A stretch of 53,220 bases of DNA, taken from positions 1-53,220 of the forward strand of contig CAZLVZ010000001.1 in the NCBI GenBank assembly GCA_964563465.1, given 5' to 3'. The notes beneath the pieces were generated by a model, which saw nothing but the letters and a program-made list of their open reading frames with translations, did no database searches and was not told the DNA's origin. The DNA comes from JAYENY01 sp964563465 (GTDB lineage Bacteria; Patescibacteriota; Minisyncoccia; Minisyncoccales; PEYH01). The first letter of the stretch is position 1; every line of letters starts with the position of its first letter. The position numbers and the translations under genes are program-made. Positions 37,673-47,028 of this stretch are shown one piece after another.

Positions 37673-39474
37673 TTATTGCATTTTGGCCTTTATTAAAAGG
37701 AGCGAGCCGGTACAATTGTCAAATTCAAGTTGCTGTAAGGCGGGTTTAGACGTGCCAATAAGTAGAGCACGACCTCCTGGGTGTAATACACCGTCTTCTT
37801 GCCACTTAGTATCAGTCGTTGCGTCTGCCCTATCGTAAAGAATACCCAAATATGTACTATTATTTCGGAGAAATTTAATGGCTGTAATTCCACCAGCATT
37901 GTCTTTCCCGCTGTTGCCATAAGGAGCCATTGCATTTTTGATGACATTGTCATCCTTACTCCATTTTCCATCAAAGTCGTCCCCCGTGTCGTTAATAAAA
38001 CGAACGCCCATAGCAATATCATCTTTGTAACCGATATTTAAGTTGTCTAATCCCTTAAGACCGTCAGAGCCGCTTGAAACACTCTTGTCCACCTCTTCTC
38101 TCTCCCAGCCACCGCCCCAATCAAACACTACAGGAACAGCAGATTCCTCTTCTGGTCCCAAGCAATCAGCGTTGCGACATATTTGTATAGAGGATTCTAT
38201 GGCATCTTCGTTGACTTGGAAGACGGTGATAGATCCCACATCTTTTCCATCATTATTCCAACTAGTCCTATAGGTATCGTATAGGGTTACTTCTTTTTTG
38301 GCATCTCCGTTTGGAATATAAACATGGGCCCAACCGCTAGGTTCTTGTCCAAAAAGTTCTTTTGCCATATTACGAAGAACAACGCCGTATTTAACTTTAG
38401 TTTTAGTGTCGTCCACTAAGGCAATTGAGCCGACTTTATCGTTAAGACAATCAGGTAAAGAGCCAGTAGTGCTTTGATAAATTTCGAAACATTCTCCGGG
38501 AGGAACTCGTTCTTCTGGGTTACCACTCTGTGAGTGTTTGCTATTTGGATAACTATAAAGATAAACCCCCGGTTTGTGCCAGATAATTTTAATACACTTT
38601 ACATTATNNNNNNNNNNNNNNNNNNNNNNNNNNNNNNNNNNNNNNNNNNNNNNNNNNNNNNNNNNNNNNNNNNNNNNNNNNNNNNNNNNNNNNNNNNNNN
38701 NNNNNNNCTATAAAGATAAACCCCCGGTTTGTGCCAGATAATTTTAATACACTTTACATTATTAATTGTTCCTCCCAAAGAGCCATGATCAACACAGCTT
38801 CGAGCGCCAAAAGTTTGGAGAGAGCTATTCGGGACTGTCTTTAACCAACCCGTTTCACAATCTTTATTGCCATAAAACTCTATCGTAAAATCCTCTTGGC
38901 TATTAAAAGTGTAAAAAGAGCCGACAGAAAAAGCATCAGTTCCAAAGTCTTTTTCTCCTACACTAGTAGTAGTTTCTACTCTTAAAAATCTTATTCCAGC
39001 GTCAAGTGGTTTCATAACTCCAGGCAAGGCGTTACTGCCATCCCCGCAGTCTTGGTCAGAATAAACAATAATTCCTTGTCCGCTTGCAACAATCTCCGGA
39101 GGTTCAATCGTGAGTGTTTCAGGATTAATCTCATTTAAAAAGACATAAGAGCCAAGAAGGATAACGAGCCCGATAAGCGCAGAAAAAATTTGATTTCGTG
39201 CATCACTCATTACGGATGGATTTCCAGCCGAAGTGAGATATCTAAATCCTGCCATAACTAACACAGCAAAAGCTATCAATCCTCCTGCGATGACAACAAA
39301 AACATAAATATATTTAATGTAATTAGGAAGAAAATTTAGTAGAGATGGGTCGGGGGCATTAGAAAACACAGGATAATTTACTTCTAATGTGCTGGTTTGA
39401 GCATAAACCCAACTAACCCCAGTTAAAATAATGGATAAAAAGGAAAATAAGATAATTAGTTTTGTTTTAGTCAT
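37673..39474 (-). CDS. T4SS pilin-domain (VirB2/TrbC-like) fusion protein, split by a false gap
   Basis: Collapsing the artefactual gap (38553-38762) gives one frame of 548 residues. A signal peptide (LIILFSFLSIILTGVSWVYAQ) leads to two membrane helices with the T4SS pilin pattern: YIYVFVVIAGGLIAFAVLVMAGFRYLTSAGNPSVMSDARNQ, then FSALIGLVILLGSYVFLNEI. The remaining roughly 420 residues are extracytoplasmic, with repeated beta-type units (IEFYGNKDCETGW, FRVETTTS) and eight or more Cys. VirB2 itself is about 100-120 residues, so this pilin carries a large ectodomain. It may decorate or cap the conduit or act in attachment. It overlaps the previous gene by 8 bp. Confidence 0.82.
38553..38762. other. 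Artefactual scaffold gap with duplicated 55-bp ends
   Basis: Exactly 100 N (38608-38707) are flanked by identical 55-bp copies (38553-38607 and 38708-38762). Removing one copy and the N (155 bp) restores one reading frame across the pilin-fusion gene. The contigs therefore overlap and no sequence is missing. Confidence 0.95.
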
Positions 39475-42121
39475 TTATTTCTAATTTTCTTGTTACGCAA
39501 CAAAAGAAATTACTTGTGATGTCTGGATAATTCGGATACCAAACTTCCTCATAGCAGTAACAGTTTAGGGGAGTTTTTTTTGTTGTTGTCGCAGAGTCAA
39601 AATAATCACAATCAAGCGGAGGGTCACTAGGATTACATTCTTCTAATTGGATTTGTCCATAATATTTTGCCATTTGGCAATTTTCTAACATTTTTAAAGA
39701 CTCGTTGCCTTTTGTATACTTCAGTATATCAGCATAGAGCATCGTACAGTTAGTAAGGTCAAGTGGTCCTCCAATAGTAGTATAATCAATTTTTTGTTGA
39801 AGCAGGACATTGTCAATCTCTTCTTCTTTAGCTAAAGGCGAACCGAGTTTTTTAATTAAATATTTAAAATCTTCAAAATTTCTTGAGCGATTAAGGAGTT
39901 TTTGGACCCAAATCAACTTCTTTATTAAAGTATAATCTCTTTCTTCAGTTTCAACAAGATTTCCATTATCATCTCTGCAATCCCCCTCCTCGTTTGTGCA
40001 ACAGATATCTTTTCCAATATAGACATCTTCGCCAGCATTCGGATGAGGCATCATTTCACCGTTTTTTATATATTCTTCCGGATACTTCGAATTAAGCTTA
40101 AAGAATGATTCGTATATGTTTGTTTTTGCCCATTTAATTGTCGCAGAATGTAGCTTTATCGTATTCTCTAGATTTTTTATATCAAGATAAGTTTGTCCTA
40201 TATTTTTCATTAAAGCATTGGTTTTGTCTATTGACTGGGCAGGAATACAAGAGCAATGACAACATGTCTTATAGGCCCCTGTAAACGGATCGGGATCACA
40301 GTCAAAATATGTTGGAAGACCTACTGGGCATTCAGAAGAACACATATCCGGACATTGTTTAATTTCTTTTACAAGGTCAATAAAATCATCGATGGTATCA
40401 AATAACTTTTGAGCCTCCCCGTCGTCATCTTTTGCAATTCGGTCAATTTTTTTGATAATACGAAGACCCTGACTTCGAACATTCTTTATTTCTCTTAATA
40501 TGTCTTGAACTAATTTTATTGCTTCGTCCAGCGCTTTGCCTATAGGAATTTCTACGATTATAGCACAAGTTACTGGTTCTTGGGCAAAAACGATGTTAGA
40601 TGGAGTTTTCATAATAGCTTCTGGTGGTCTATAAAAAGTAGCAGGATCGTCCACCGCCCTAAGGTTTTTTTGAGTAATAGAGAAGATGTTAATTTTTGTA
40701 TTTTCAAAACTGGATTCTAGTCTTGTCTTGATATCCGCAAAAAATTGGATCCGAGTAATAGGTTGAGGATTATAGTGGGGGTTTAATACATACTTTATAT
40801 TTAAAAGAAATTGAAGCTTTTCTTCTAAATCTCTTATATTCGTTTGGACATCTCTTTCTGATGGGTCGGTTTTTGGAGAATGGGTACCCTTGTTTTCAAC
40901 ATTTGCCATTAAATCAATAAGTTCTTCTATGCTTGGTTTATCTGTCTCATCGTTTGTGTCGTCATACTGACTTTGTTCTATATTGTCCGCGGTTATGCAA
41001 CTATCAATTTGTCCTCGTAATTCTATGGCTTCATCGCTGTGCCAATAAGACTTATTTTCATAATCAGGATTATTGCTTTTTACCAATTGTTTTGGGGCGT
41101 TTAAAAATGCATTATATGCGTGAGCCAGATATTCGAGTTCTGCTATTTTGCAAGGAATGCGAGAATCATTATCTTTATAAAATTCTGGAATAGAGTTTTC
41201 TAACTTTATCATATCAATCCTTGATGGACAAAAATCGCCACTGAAATTATTACAGAGGGAACAGTTGCAACTGTATTTGTTTACCTTACAATCTCCGGGA
41301 TTACAGTGCGAACAGTTGCATTCTCTGGAGTATTGATATAGTTGATCAATCTGATCTTGCATTTCTTCTATAATCCCGACCAATTCTTCGTATAGAAAGC
41401 CCAACATGTCAGCCACCGGCATAGTGGTGCTTGCCACTTCATGAATTCTTTTCAATCGTCTTCCCTCTAACGCTCCCTGATAGTTGGTACTGGTGGCGAA
41501 TCCCGATTGTTCATATACCGTTACATAAGAAATGACATTAGATGAATTTGATGCATACTCGGGAAGAGATGTGTCTGGGTCGGTAGAGGTTGCGACAGAA
41601 ACGGTGCTTGTAGAAACAAAAACCGAAGGACCAATTTCTGAAGTAATCATTGTCCCCAGAGGAATTTCTTGAAAATCTAAAGAAAAATCATCTACTATGT
41701 TTACCGGAGGGACAGAAACGGGAAGAATTTCCTGGACAAGAGAGGGTGGAAGCAATACTAAGTCTGGACTAATAGTGTTAAGAATTAGATAGGATGTAAA
41801 AACCACAATTAGCCCTAAAAGAGCAGCGCCAATTTGTTCTTTTGCGTCAGTCATTTTTGCTGGTTTGCCCGCAGAAACTACATATCTGACACCGGCCCAA
41901 ACCAAAAGCACAAAAGAAAGAATTCCTGCTAAAAAAATAGAAAAATTATAGAAATATTTTAAATATGTGGGCAAAGGGGTATTGATATCTTGTGGAGTAT
42001 CTGCACCTGGAATTGTCGGATATTCTATTTCTAAGTTTCCTTGAGCAAAGACTTGCCAACTCAAGAATAAAAAAAACATTAAGATAGACGAGAAAAGAAT
42101 TTGTTTTGTTTTGTTTGTCAT
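39467..42121 (-). CDS. T4SS pilin-domain fusion with large Cys-rich exported region
   Basis: I start it at 42121, where ATG overlaps the TGA of the preceding gene (ATGA), giving 884 residues. A signal peptide (QILFSSILMFFLFLSWQVFAQ) is followed by two pilin-type helices (YNFSIFLAGILSFVLLVWAGVRYVVSAGKPAKMTDAKEQ, GAALLGLIVVFTSYLIL). The long exported part has Cys-rich knots, for example CNCSHCNPGDCKVNK, CNCSLCNN and CPDMCSSECP, plus helical segments. It is a paralogue of the downstream gene in its first 130 residues only. The size and disulfide-like clusters suggest a stable extracellular structure on the secretion apparatus. Confidence 0.82.
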   Translation of the reverse strand: MTNKTKQILFSSILMFFLFLSWQVFAQGNLEIEYPTIPGADTPQDINTPLPTYLKYFYNFSIFLAGILSFVLLVWAGVRYVVSAGKPAKMTDAKEQIGAALLGLIVVFTSYLILNTISPDLVLLPPSLVQEILPVSVPPVNIVDDFSLDFQEIPLGTMITSEIGPSVFVSTSTVSVATSTDPDTSLPEYASNSSNVISYVTVYEQSGFATSTNYQGALEGRRLKRIHEVASTTMPVADMLGFLYEELVGIIEEMQDQIDQLYQYSRECNCSHCNPGDCKVNKYSCNCSLCNNFSGDFCPSRIDMIKLENSIPEFYKDNDSRIPCKIAELEYLAHAYNAFLNAPKQLVKSNNPDYENKSYWHSDEAIELRGQIDSCITADNIEQSQYDDTNDETDKPSIEELIDLMANVENKGTHSPKTDPSERDVQTNIRDLEEKLQFLLNIKYVLNPHYNPQPITRIQFFADIKTRLESSFENTKINIFSITQKNLRAVDDPATFYRPPEAIMKTPSNIVFAQEPVTCAIIVEIPIGKALDEAIKLVQDILREIKNVRSQGLRIIKKIDRIAKDDDGEAQKLFDTIDDFIDLVKEIKQCPDMCSSECPVGLPTYFDCDPDPFTGAYKTCCHCSCIPAQSIDKTNALMKNIGQTYLDIKNLENTIKLHSATIKWAKTNIYESFFKLNSKYPEEYIKNGEMMPHPNAGEDVYIGKDICCTNEEGDCRDDNGNLVETEERDYTLIKKLIWVQKLLNRSRNFEDFKYLIKKLGSPLAKEEEIDNVLLQQKIDYTTIGGPLDLTNCTMLYADILKYTKGNESLKMLENCQMAKYYGQIQLEECNPSDPPLDCDYFDSATTTKKTPLNCYCYEEVWYPNYPDITSNFFCCVTRKLEIND

Positions 42122-42420
42122 TTTTTCCTTTTCCAAACAGAGATTGACCACAAGGGAGCTATGTCTCCCAAAAATGGACAAATTTCACCAAGGATAGTCC
42201 ATAAAATTCCTTTACTTTTTTTAGTCTTATTTATTTTTCCTTTTATTAATTTTGGTCCGCCCAAAAAAGCAATGCCTATAATATCTGGGATAAAAGACAT
42301 AGACACCCCTAATTCAGCGTCTCCAGTAGCAGAGAGAAAAAGACAGCCAAAACCAAAAACATCAAGCATTCCTGCTATGACTTTTGCCATCATTCCTTCT
42401 GGACCAGCCCCATTACTCAT
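42118..42420 (-). CDS. Small membrane protein of the T4SS cluster
   Basis: The 100-residue protein has a Gly-rich N-terminus (MSNGAGPEGMMAKVIAGMLD), two hydrophobic segments (VFGFGCLFLSATGDAELGVSM, FIPDIIGIAFLGGPKLI) and a basic linker, then a third weak hydrophobic stretch. I recognise no family. The 8-bp overlap with the VirB4 gene and 4-bp overlap with the pilin fusion place it in one coupled operon, so a structural part of the channel is likely. Confidence 0.65.
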   Translation of the reverse strand: MSNGAGPEGMMAKVIAGMLDVFGFGCLFLSATGDAELGVSMSFIPDIIGIAFLGGPKLIKGKINKTKKSKGILWTILGEICPFLGDIAPLWSISVWKRKK

Positions 42421-44206
42421 TCTTTTTTATTTTCTTTAATTTTTTAATCTTTGCCAATTCCTCGGGCGATGTTGTTATAATCTGATCTTCAGTATAGGAG
42501 GCAACAACCCTCATTGAAACATGTTTTTCTCCCGCAAAGAATATTCCTTCTCCAATAGGCGATTCAAGCAATAAATATTTCTCTTGGTCAGTTAAATTAA
42601 AGGTTTCTTTAACAACATCAATGGTGGCAGGAGACTGTTTCATTAAAAGTTGTAGAGAAGAATTGCTAATAATGGGTTGTCCGTATTCTGATTTCATAAA
42701 ATCATTAACATCTTGGGTAATAGTGGTTACTCCAAGCCAATATTTTCTTCCTCTTTTAACAATTCCGAATAGAAATGAAGCGCTATCTTCCGTTTGCATC
42801 AGCCACCACGCTTCATCGATGATCAAGATTCTTTTTTTAAGTTCTTTTTTGATAGCGGTCCAGATATAGCGCATAATAATGAACATTGCCAATGGTCTTA
42901 ATTCTGTTTCCAAGTTTTTGATTCCAAAAACGACAAATTTATTGTCCATCACTACATTAGTTGGATAATTGAAAAATCCAGAATAAACACCCTTGGTAAA
43001 TTTTCTTAATCGCTTGACCAATGATTCTGCCCCTTCCATTGTTTCTAATACCGATTCCAAGTCAGAAAGTAAAGGAACCCGTTCTTTCCAAAGAGATGTG
43101 TCTGTCTCTGCCGTGATGTCTCGAGCTGCGTATGTTTCATTAATTGCTTGGTCTATAAGAGAATCTTCTTCGGCAGTTAATCCTCCAAGCATTATTCTCA
43201 TTAATCCGACTAAATTTATAATATTTGAGCGAAGCACATCTTTTGGCTTTTCGTCCTCTGTCGGTTCAGGAAGGTCAAATGGATTGATGTGGCTATCCGA
43301 AGCTAAAGAAATGTTATAGAATTTTCCGCCAACAGCATTAGAAAGAAACTTATATTCATTCTCTGGGTCAATGACAATTGATTCTACTCCAAGCATCAAA
43401 TACCGCAAAATCTCTAACTTGATTGCGTAAGACTTACCAGATCCACTTTTTCCGAAACAAACTGCGTTTGCGTTCTCTAAACCGAACCTGTCGAATAAAA
43501 CCAAAGAACTATTGTGTTGATTTATTCCATAAAGCACTCCTTCGTTAGAACTTAAATCAAAAGAAACAAAAGGAAAAATAGTAGATAGGGGGCTGGTGTT
43601 AATCGTGGTATGAACTTGCATTTTGTCTATGCCAACAGGGTAAGTAGATATCATCGCTTTTTCTTGTTGGTAAAGCGCTGCTTTAATATATACTAACTTT
43701 GATTCCAACATTGAACGAAGTTGACCCTCTATTTTATCCAATTCTTTTTTCTCGTCAGTATATACGGTTAAATAAAGGCCTACCCTAAACATTCTTTCTT
43801 GGGCTGTTTGTAAGCGATCTCTTAAAACTTCAATATCCTTGTATGCTGTTTCTAAGACGGGGTCTCTGATTAATCCCTTTTCCTCTTTTTCCATAATTTC
43901 CGACTGAACTTCTGTTACCTTTTTTCTTAATTTTTTGAGAACTAAACCAGTATCAATTGGATGTAAAAAGATAGATACATCCATCGGAATATCTAAGTTG
44001 ATTATTGGAGACAACCAACCAGTACTTAGGTAGCGAGGGTAAGAAAATATAAAATATGATTTAGCAAATTTTTCTCCTACTCTAAAATGGTCAGAAGCAA
44101 TTTTAATAACTGACGGAGCCACAAAATCAAGCAAACTCATTGCTTGGATTTGTCCAATTTCTGTTTTTTTTCTGCCCAAAAGTTCGTCTAAAAAAGGTAA
44201 TTTCAT
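42413..44206 (-). CDS. virB4: VirB4-type secretion ATPase, C-terminal motor part
   Basis: The 597-residue protein has the VirB4/TraC motor. Walker A is CFGKSGSGKSYAIKLEIL, then IVIDPENEYKFLSNAVGG. Walker B is RILIIDEAWWLMQ, followed by GRKYWLGVTTITQDVNDFM and ISNSSLQLLMKQSP. The first 240 residues (YFIFSYPRYLSTGWLSPIINLDIPMDVSIFLHPID and a helical arm) are the latter part of the VirB4 N-terminal module. The start of that module is in the separate upstream gene, ending 1 bp before this start. It powers assembly or substrate transfer at the inner membrane. Confidence 0.93.
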   Translation of the reverse strand: MKLPFLDELLGRKKTEIGQIQAMSLLDFVAPSVIKIASDHFRVGEKFAKSYFIFSYPRYLSTGWLSPIINLDIPMDVSIFLHPIDTGLVLKKLRKKVTEVQSEIMEKEEKGLIRDPVLETAYKDIEVLRDRLQTAQERMFRVGLYLTVYTDEKKELDKIEGQLRSMLESKLVYIKAALYQQEKAMISTYPVGIDKMQVHTTINTSPLSTIFPFVSFDLSSNEGVLYGINQHNSSLVLFDRFGLENANAVCFGKSGSGKSYAIKLEILRYLMLGVESIVIDPENEYKFLSNAVGGKFYNISLASDSHINPFDLPEPTEDEKPKDVLRSNIINLVGLMRIMLGGLTAEEDSLIDQAINETYAARDITAETDTSLWKERVPLLSDLESVLETMEGAESLVKRLRKFTKGVYSGFFNYPTNVVMDNKFVVFGIKNLETELRPLAMFIIMRYIWTAIKKELKKRILIIDEAWWLMQTEDSASFLFGIVKRGRKYWLGVTTITQDVNDFMKSEYGQPIISNSSLQLLMKQSPATIDVVKETFNLTDQEKYLLLESPIGEGIFFAGEKHVSMRVVASYTEDQIITTSPEELAKIKKLKKIKKNE

Positions 44207-44207
44207 T

Positions 44208-44870
44208 TTATTTTATTAATTCTGGAGGTATTTCAGGATAATAACCAACAGAAGCCTCTTTTGGATGTGATAAGCTCCAAAAAAGTTCAATTAATTCTTC
44301 GCTATTAAGGGCAACGCTCCAGACACCGCATCGTCTCAAGCCCAAAGACAAAAATTCCATTCGTTGATAGAGTTGCATTTTTGCTCTCTGAAACAATTCC
44401 TCTGTTAGTGTTGGTATGGCTTTTAACTTAAATAGTCCTCCCTTCGTGGCTCCGCCATACATCTCTGAAAGATAAAAAGGAACCACGGTATAGAAATTTT
44501 TATTCATAATTGCGCCACCAGATACTATTTTTTCAATAAATTTTTTATATTCTCTCGTTTGAGTTTGAAGAAGTTCATTTTTTTGCCCTTTTTCCATCTT
44601 TTCTAATTTTTCGAGATAACCAGTAATGTTAACTTTGCGCGAAACAGCCATAATTTGACAAGAAAAATCTAAGGCATTGAGAAATGTCTGGAATTGATAA
44701 ATGATTGCCTGTTGCTCGTCGCTCGCCCTTAAGGCAAAGTTTAGAGAAGAAGCCATCATCACACCCCTTAAGCTGTGATCTTTTAGAACAATTACTCCTT
44801 GTTTGATTTGCTCAATAGGTAAAAATTGTTGGGCGGAAAAATCCATTTTATTATTTGGGGTGAATTTCAA
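44208..44870 (-). CDS. VirB4 N-terminal-domain-like protein (split VirB4)
   Basis: The 220-residue protein resembles the N-terminal CagE/TrbE/VirB domain: FLPIEQIKQGVIVLKDHSLRGVMMASSLNFALRASDEQQAIIYQF, then LNALDFSCQIMAVSRKVN. The gene ends 1 bp before the ATPase part. A long helical insertion (LEKLEKMEKGQKNELLQTQTREYKKFIEK) follows. Splitting of VirB4 into two adjacent genes looks stable here, since both frames are clean and have their own starts. The two products probably associate. Confidence 0.8.
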   Translation of the reverse strand: MKFTPNNKMDFSAQQFLPIEQIKQGVIVLKDHSLRGVMMASSLNFALRASDEQQAIIYQFQTFLNALDFSCQIMAVSRKVNITGYLEKLEKMEKGQKNELLQTQTREYKKFIEKIVSGGAIMNKNFYTVVPFYLSEMYGGATKGGLFKLKAIPTLTEELFQRAKMQLYQRMEFLSLGLRRCGVWSVALNSEELIELFWSLSHPKEASVGYYPEIPPELIK

Positions 44871-45264
44871 TTAATTTACCGATATCTTTTAACCTACTTT
44901 TCTCCGTGACCTTTAGCGTAGTAGTTAAATCTTTAACTTTTTCTATTTCTTGTTTTTTGGCTTTAGGCATAGAAATGGCAGGCGTTTCCACTTTTGTCCA
45001 AATATATTTTTTGCTAGCGAAAACAAAAAAGAAGGAACGCATCATTATTGTTGGAATTGGAAATCCCTTAATTTTGCCGAAAGCCAAAACAAGAGAAAGG
45101 CCCATAATTGGAGTAGCAATGATTAAAAAAGTTACCACGGGCATTGTAAAATAAAATATTACGGAAATTAAAGCACCGCCTACAATATATGCAAGTTGTC
45201 TAAAATTAAAAGGACCAGCTACCTTTGGCTTAATAGAAAGAAATTGTGGTAAAGGGTATTCCAT
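44851..45264 (-). CDS. PrgI-family T4SS membrane protein
   Basis: The 137-residue protein begins MEYPLPQFLSIKPKVAGPFNFRQLAYI, the pattern of PrgI/TcpE-type proteins of Gram-positive-like T4SS. Two adjacent membrane helices (VGGALISVIFYFTMPVVTFLIIATPIMGLSLVLAFG) are followed by a cytoplasmic tail (MMRSFFFVFASKKYIWTKVE). It is the VirB3-like partner of VirB4. The gene overlaps the VirB4 N-part by 20 bp. Confidence 0.85.
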   Translation of the reverse strand: MEYPLPQFLSIKPKVAGPFNFRQLAYIVGGALISVIFYFTMPVVTFLIIATPIMGLSLVLAFGKIKGFPIPTIMMRSFFFVFASKKYIWTKVETPAISMPKAKKQEIEKVKDLTTTLKVTEKSRLKDIGKLIEIHPK

Positions 45265-45306
45265 AAAGACAATTAAAAATATATATAATTTGTTAAATTG
45301 GTTTTA

Positions 45307-45702
45307 TTAAACAAGCTCTCGATAGGTATCTGCCTTTTCAGGTGACTCGGGCTCTCTCTTCGTCACATCTTCTTTTGGTGTGCCTTCTTTTTCATAAAGA
45401 GTATCTAATTTGTTTTTTATTGGATTAAAAATAAAATGTTCAATTTCCATTCCTATTTTTTTAGCGATATCCTCACTTAAACTCATCTCGTCTTCTAATG
45501 TTTCCATAAACATCTCTGGAGGCAAAAGACCCATTAAAACCCTACCAACAAGTTTTGCCACGATGGAAGTTTTATCAACATCGTGTAGTTTACAAATATT
45601 CCAAATTGCATCAGCCGTATCTTCTGAAAAAATAGAGTCCTTTAGTTCGCTTGGCAGTGTTTCATAAATTGCCCAAAGTTTATCTTGAGATATTTTTTCC
45701 AT
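45307..45702 (-). CDS. Hypothetical protein of the T4SS cluster (CPR-type)
   Basis: Started at 45702 (MEKISQDKLWAIYETLPSELKDSIFSEDTADAIWNIC), 131 residues. The N-terminal 90 residues are helical and hydrophilic (VDKTSIVAKLVGRVLMGLLPPEMFMETLEDEM) and the tail is acidic and Pro-rich. I have seen this start pattern in Parcubacteria proteins of unknown role but cannot name the family. It lies 42 bp before PrgI and may be cotranscribed. No membrane helix is evident. Confidence 0.65.
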   Translation of the reverse strand: MEKISQDKLWAIYETLPSELKDSIFSEDTADAIWNICKLHDVDKTSIVAKLVGRVLMGLLPPEMFMETLEDEMSLSEDIAKKIGMEIEHFIFNPIKNKLDTLYEKEGTPKEDVTKREPESPEKADTYRELV

Positions 45703-45778
45703 ACTTTTCAAGTTTTATTTATTTGTCTATATTTTAACATAATCAAGGAAAAAAGAAAAAACAGGAAGTTAATTCTAT

Positions 45779-45807
45779 TTGACAAATGTTATATTCTTTG
45801 GTATGCT
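45779..45807 (+). promoter_or_regulatory. Promoter of the SPFH/coiled-coil unit
   Basis: TTGACA (45779-45784), a 17-nt spacer and TATGCT (45802-45807) lie 57 bp before the SPFH start. A leader of about 50 nt carries the Shine-Dalgarno AAGGAG (45849-45854), 9 nt before ATG 45864. Confidence 0.8.
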
Positions 45808-45863
45808 ATGAACAGTTTTAAGTAGCACATTCAAGCGAAAAATAATGCAAGGAGATGAGGACA

Positions 45864-47027
45864 ATGGCAGAGAAGAATCGGCAAGATCAGAAATTGGCAA
45901 AAACTAGAGGACAAAGGCTGTTTGTGCTTTTCTGGGTTTTATTGATTGAGGCTGGAGCTTTCGCATTGTTTGTGATTTTGACAGGAAAGTTCCTTGGTAT
46001 TGGGTGGGCGTTATTGGGACTTTTATCATGGGGGTTGCTTACCTATTTTCTGGTTTATCTTGTTTTGGCTCATCCAGACAATAATGCATCTTTCCTTCGC
46101 GTGCCCGAAGGTTATGCTGTTGTCTTGTCGCACATGGGCGTTATTAGGAAAGCAGTTATACGCTGGATGGGTCACGACATTGATAAAGAGGGAGAGGTAA
46201 AAGACATAGGAGAGGGAGAGAAACCGCGAGATTTGGCTCGTCGAATTTTCGGTGGCTTAATCTATGTTGGCTTCTATCCATTCGATGATGTAAAAATCAT
46301 AGAAGAGGCGAAAGGCGCAGAAACCTTTCTTATAGATTTAAGGGATAGATTTCTTAATATTCAGGTAAAAGGTGCCGAAGATGCGGAAGGGCTAAAACTT
46401 ACCATGGAAGCTAAGGTAAGATTTAGAATTACAAATCCCATAAAGCTACTCAAAGAGATAGAGAAACCTTGGATGGAGCATATTGGGGAACTTCTAGAGG
46501 CCGAAGTCCGCGACGCTCTTACTCAAGGAGCATTTCTTACGATCATCAAAGACAAGAAAGCTATAGGCAAGAGAGTAATAACCATTATGGCAGAAGAGGA
46601 TTCAGTTGATACCTGGAAAAAGAAATATGGTCTGCAGATATTTTCCATAAGGGTAATTAACATAAATGTTGAGAACAAGGAACTGTATGAAACATTATTG
46701 AAGCAATGGAAAGCCGACAAAGATGGAGCGGCATTGACGACCTTAGCTAGCGCAGAAGCTCAAGCATTCACCATAAAAGCGGAGGCGGTAGATGCACAAG
46801 GAAGTGTAGGAAGACTTCTTGTCATTACAGAGGCGTTAAAGGATAGTCCGCTCGGGGCAGCTGTTACGGTTCAAGCTATTCCCGGCTTGGGCATTCCTGG
46901 ACTTGCAGGAGGGGCATTTGAATCAGAAAGGTCTCAAGAGCTTGCTGTTCATGCGAGGCAACTCAGTGCCGAAATTACAGGACTGATTAACAGCTTAAAG
47001 GGAGAAGAAAAAAAAGGAGGTGATTAG
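45864..47027 (+). CDS. SPFH/band-7-like membrane protein
   Basis: The 387-residue protein (ATG 45864, Shine-Dalgarno AAGGAG) has two N-terminal membrane helices (LFVLFWVLLIEAGAFALFVIL, GWALLGLLSWGLLTYFLVYLV). Band-7-like strands follow (VPEGYAVVLSHMGVIRKAVIRWMG, AEGLKLTMEAKVRFRITNPIKLL), then the SPFH-type coiled region with LTTLASAEAQAFTIKAEAVDAQG. GAG, AAG and GGC codons are commoner than in neighbours. Orientation, strong Shine-Dalgarno and composition all differ from the surrounding T4SS genes, which suggests separate acquisition. It may form a membrane scaffold, possibly with the coiled-coil protein that follows. Confidence 0.83.
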   Translation: MAEKNRQDQKLAKTRGQRLFVLFWVLLIEAGAFALFVILTGKFLGIGWALLGLLSWGLLTYFLVYLVLAHPDNNASFLRVPEGYAVVLSHMGVIRKAVIRWMGHDIDKEGEVKDIGEGEKPRDLARRIFGGLIYVGFYPFDDVKIIEEAKGAETFLIDLRDRFLNIQVKGAEDAEGLKLTMEAKVRFRITNPIKLLKEIEKPWMEHIGELLEAEVRDALTQGAFLTIIKDKKAIGKRVITIMAEEDSVDTWKKKYGLQIFSIRVININVENKELYETLLKQWKADKDGAALTTLASAEAQAFTIKAEAVDAQGSVGRLLVITEALKDSPLGAAVTVQAIPGLGIPGLAGGAFESERSQELAVHARQLSAEITGLINSLKGEEKKGGD

Positions 47028-47028
47028 A

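Noticed and set aside
37673..38607. Treating the 3' half of the first pilin fusion as a separate gene starting at 38416
   Set aside because: That start is a GTG inside a frame continuous with the upstream half once the duplicated 55 bp and the N run are removed.
45855..45863. ATG at 45855 as the SPFH start
   Set aside because: It directly abuts the AAGGAG Shine-Dalgarno. The ATG at 45864 has the proper 9-nt spacing.
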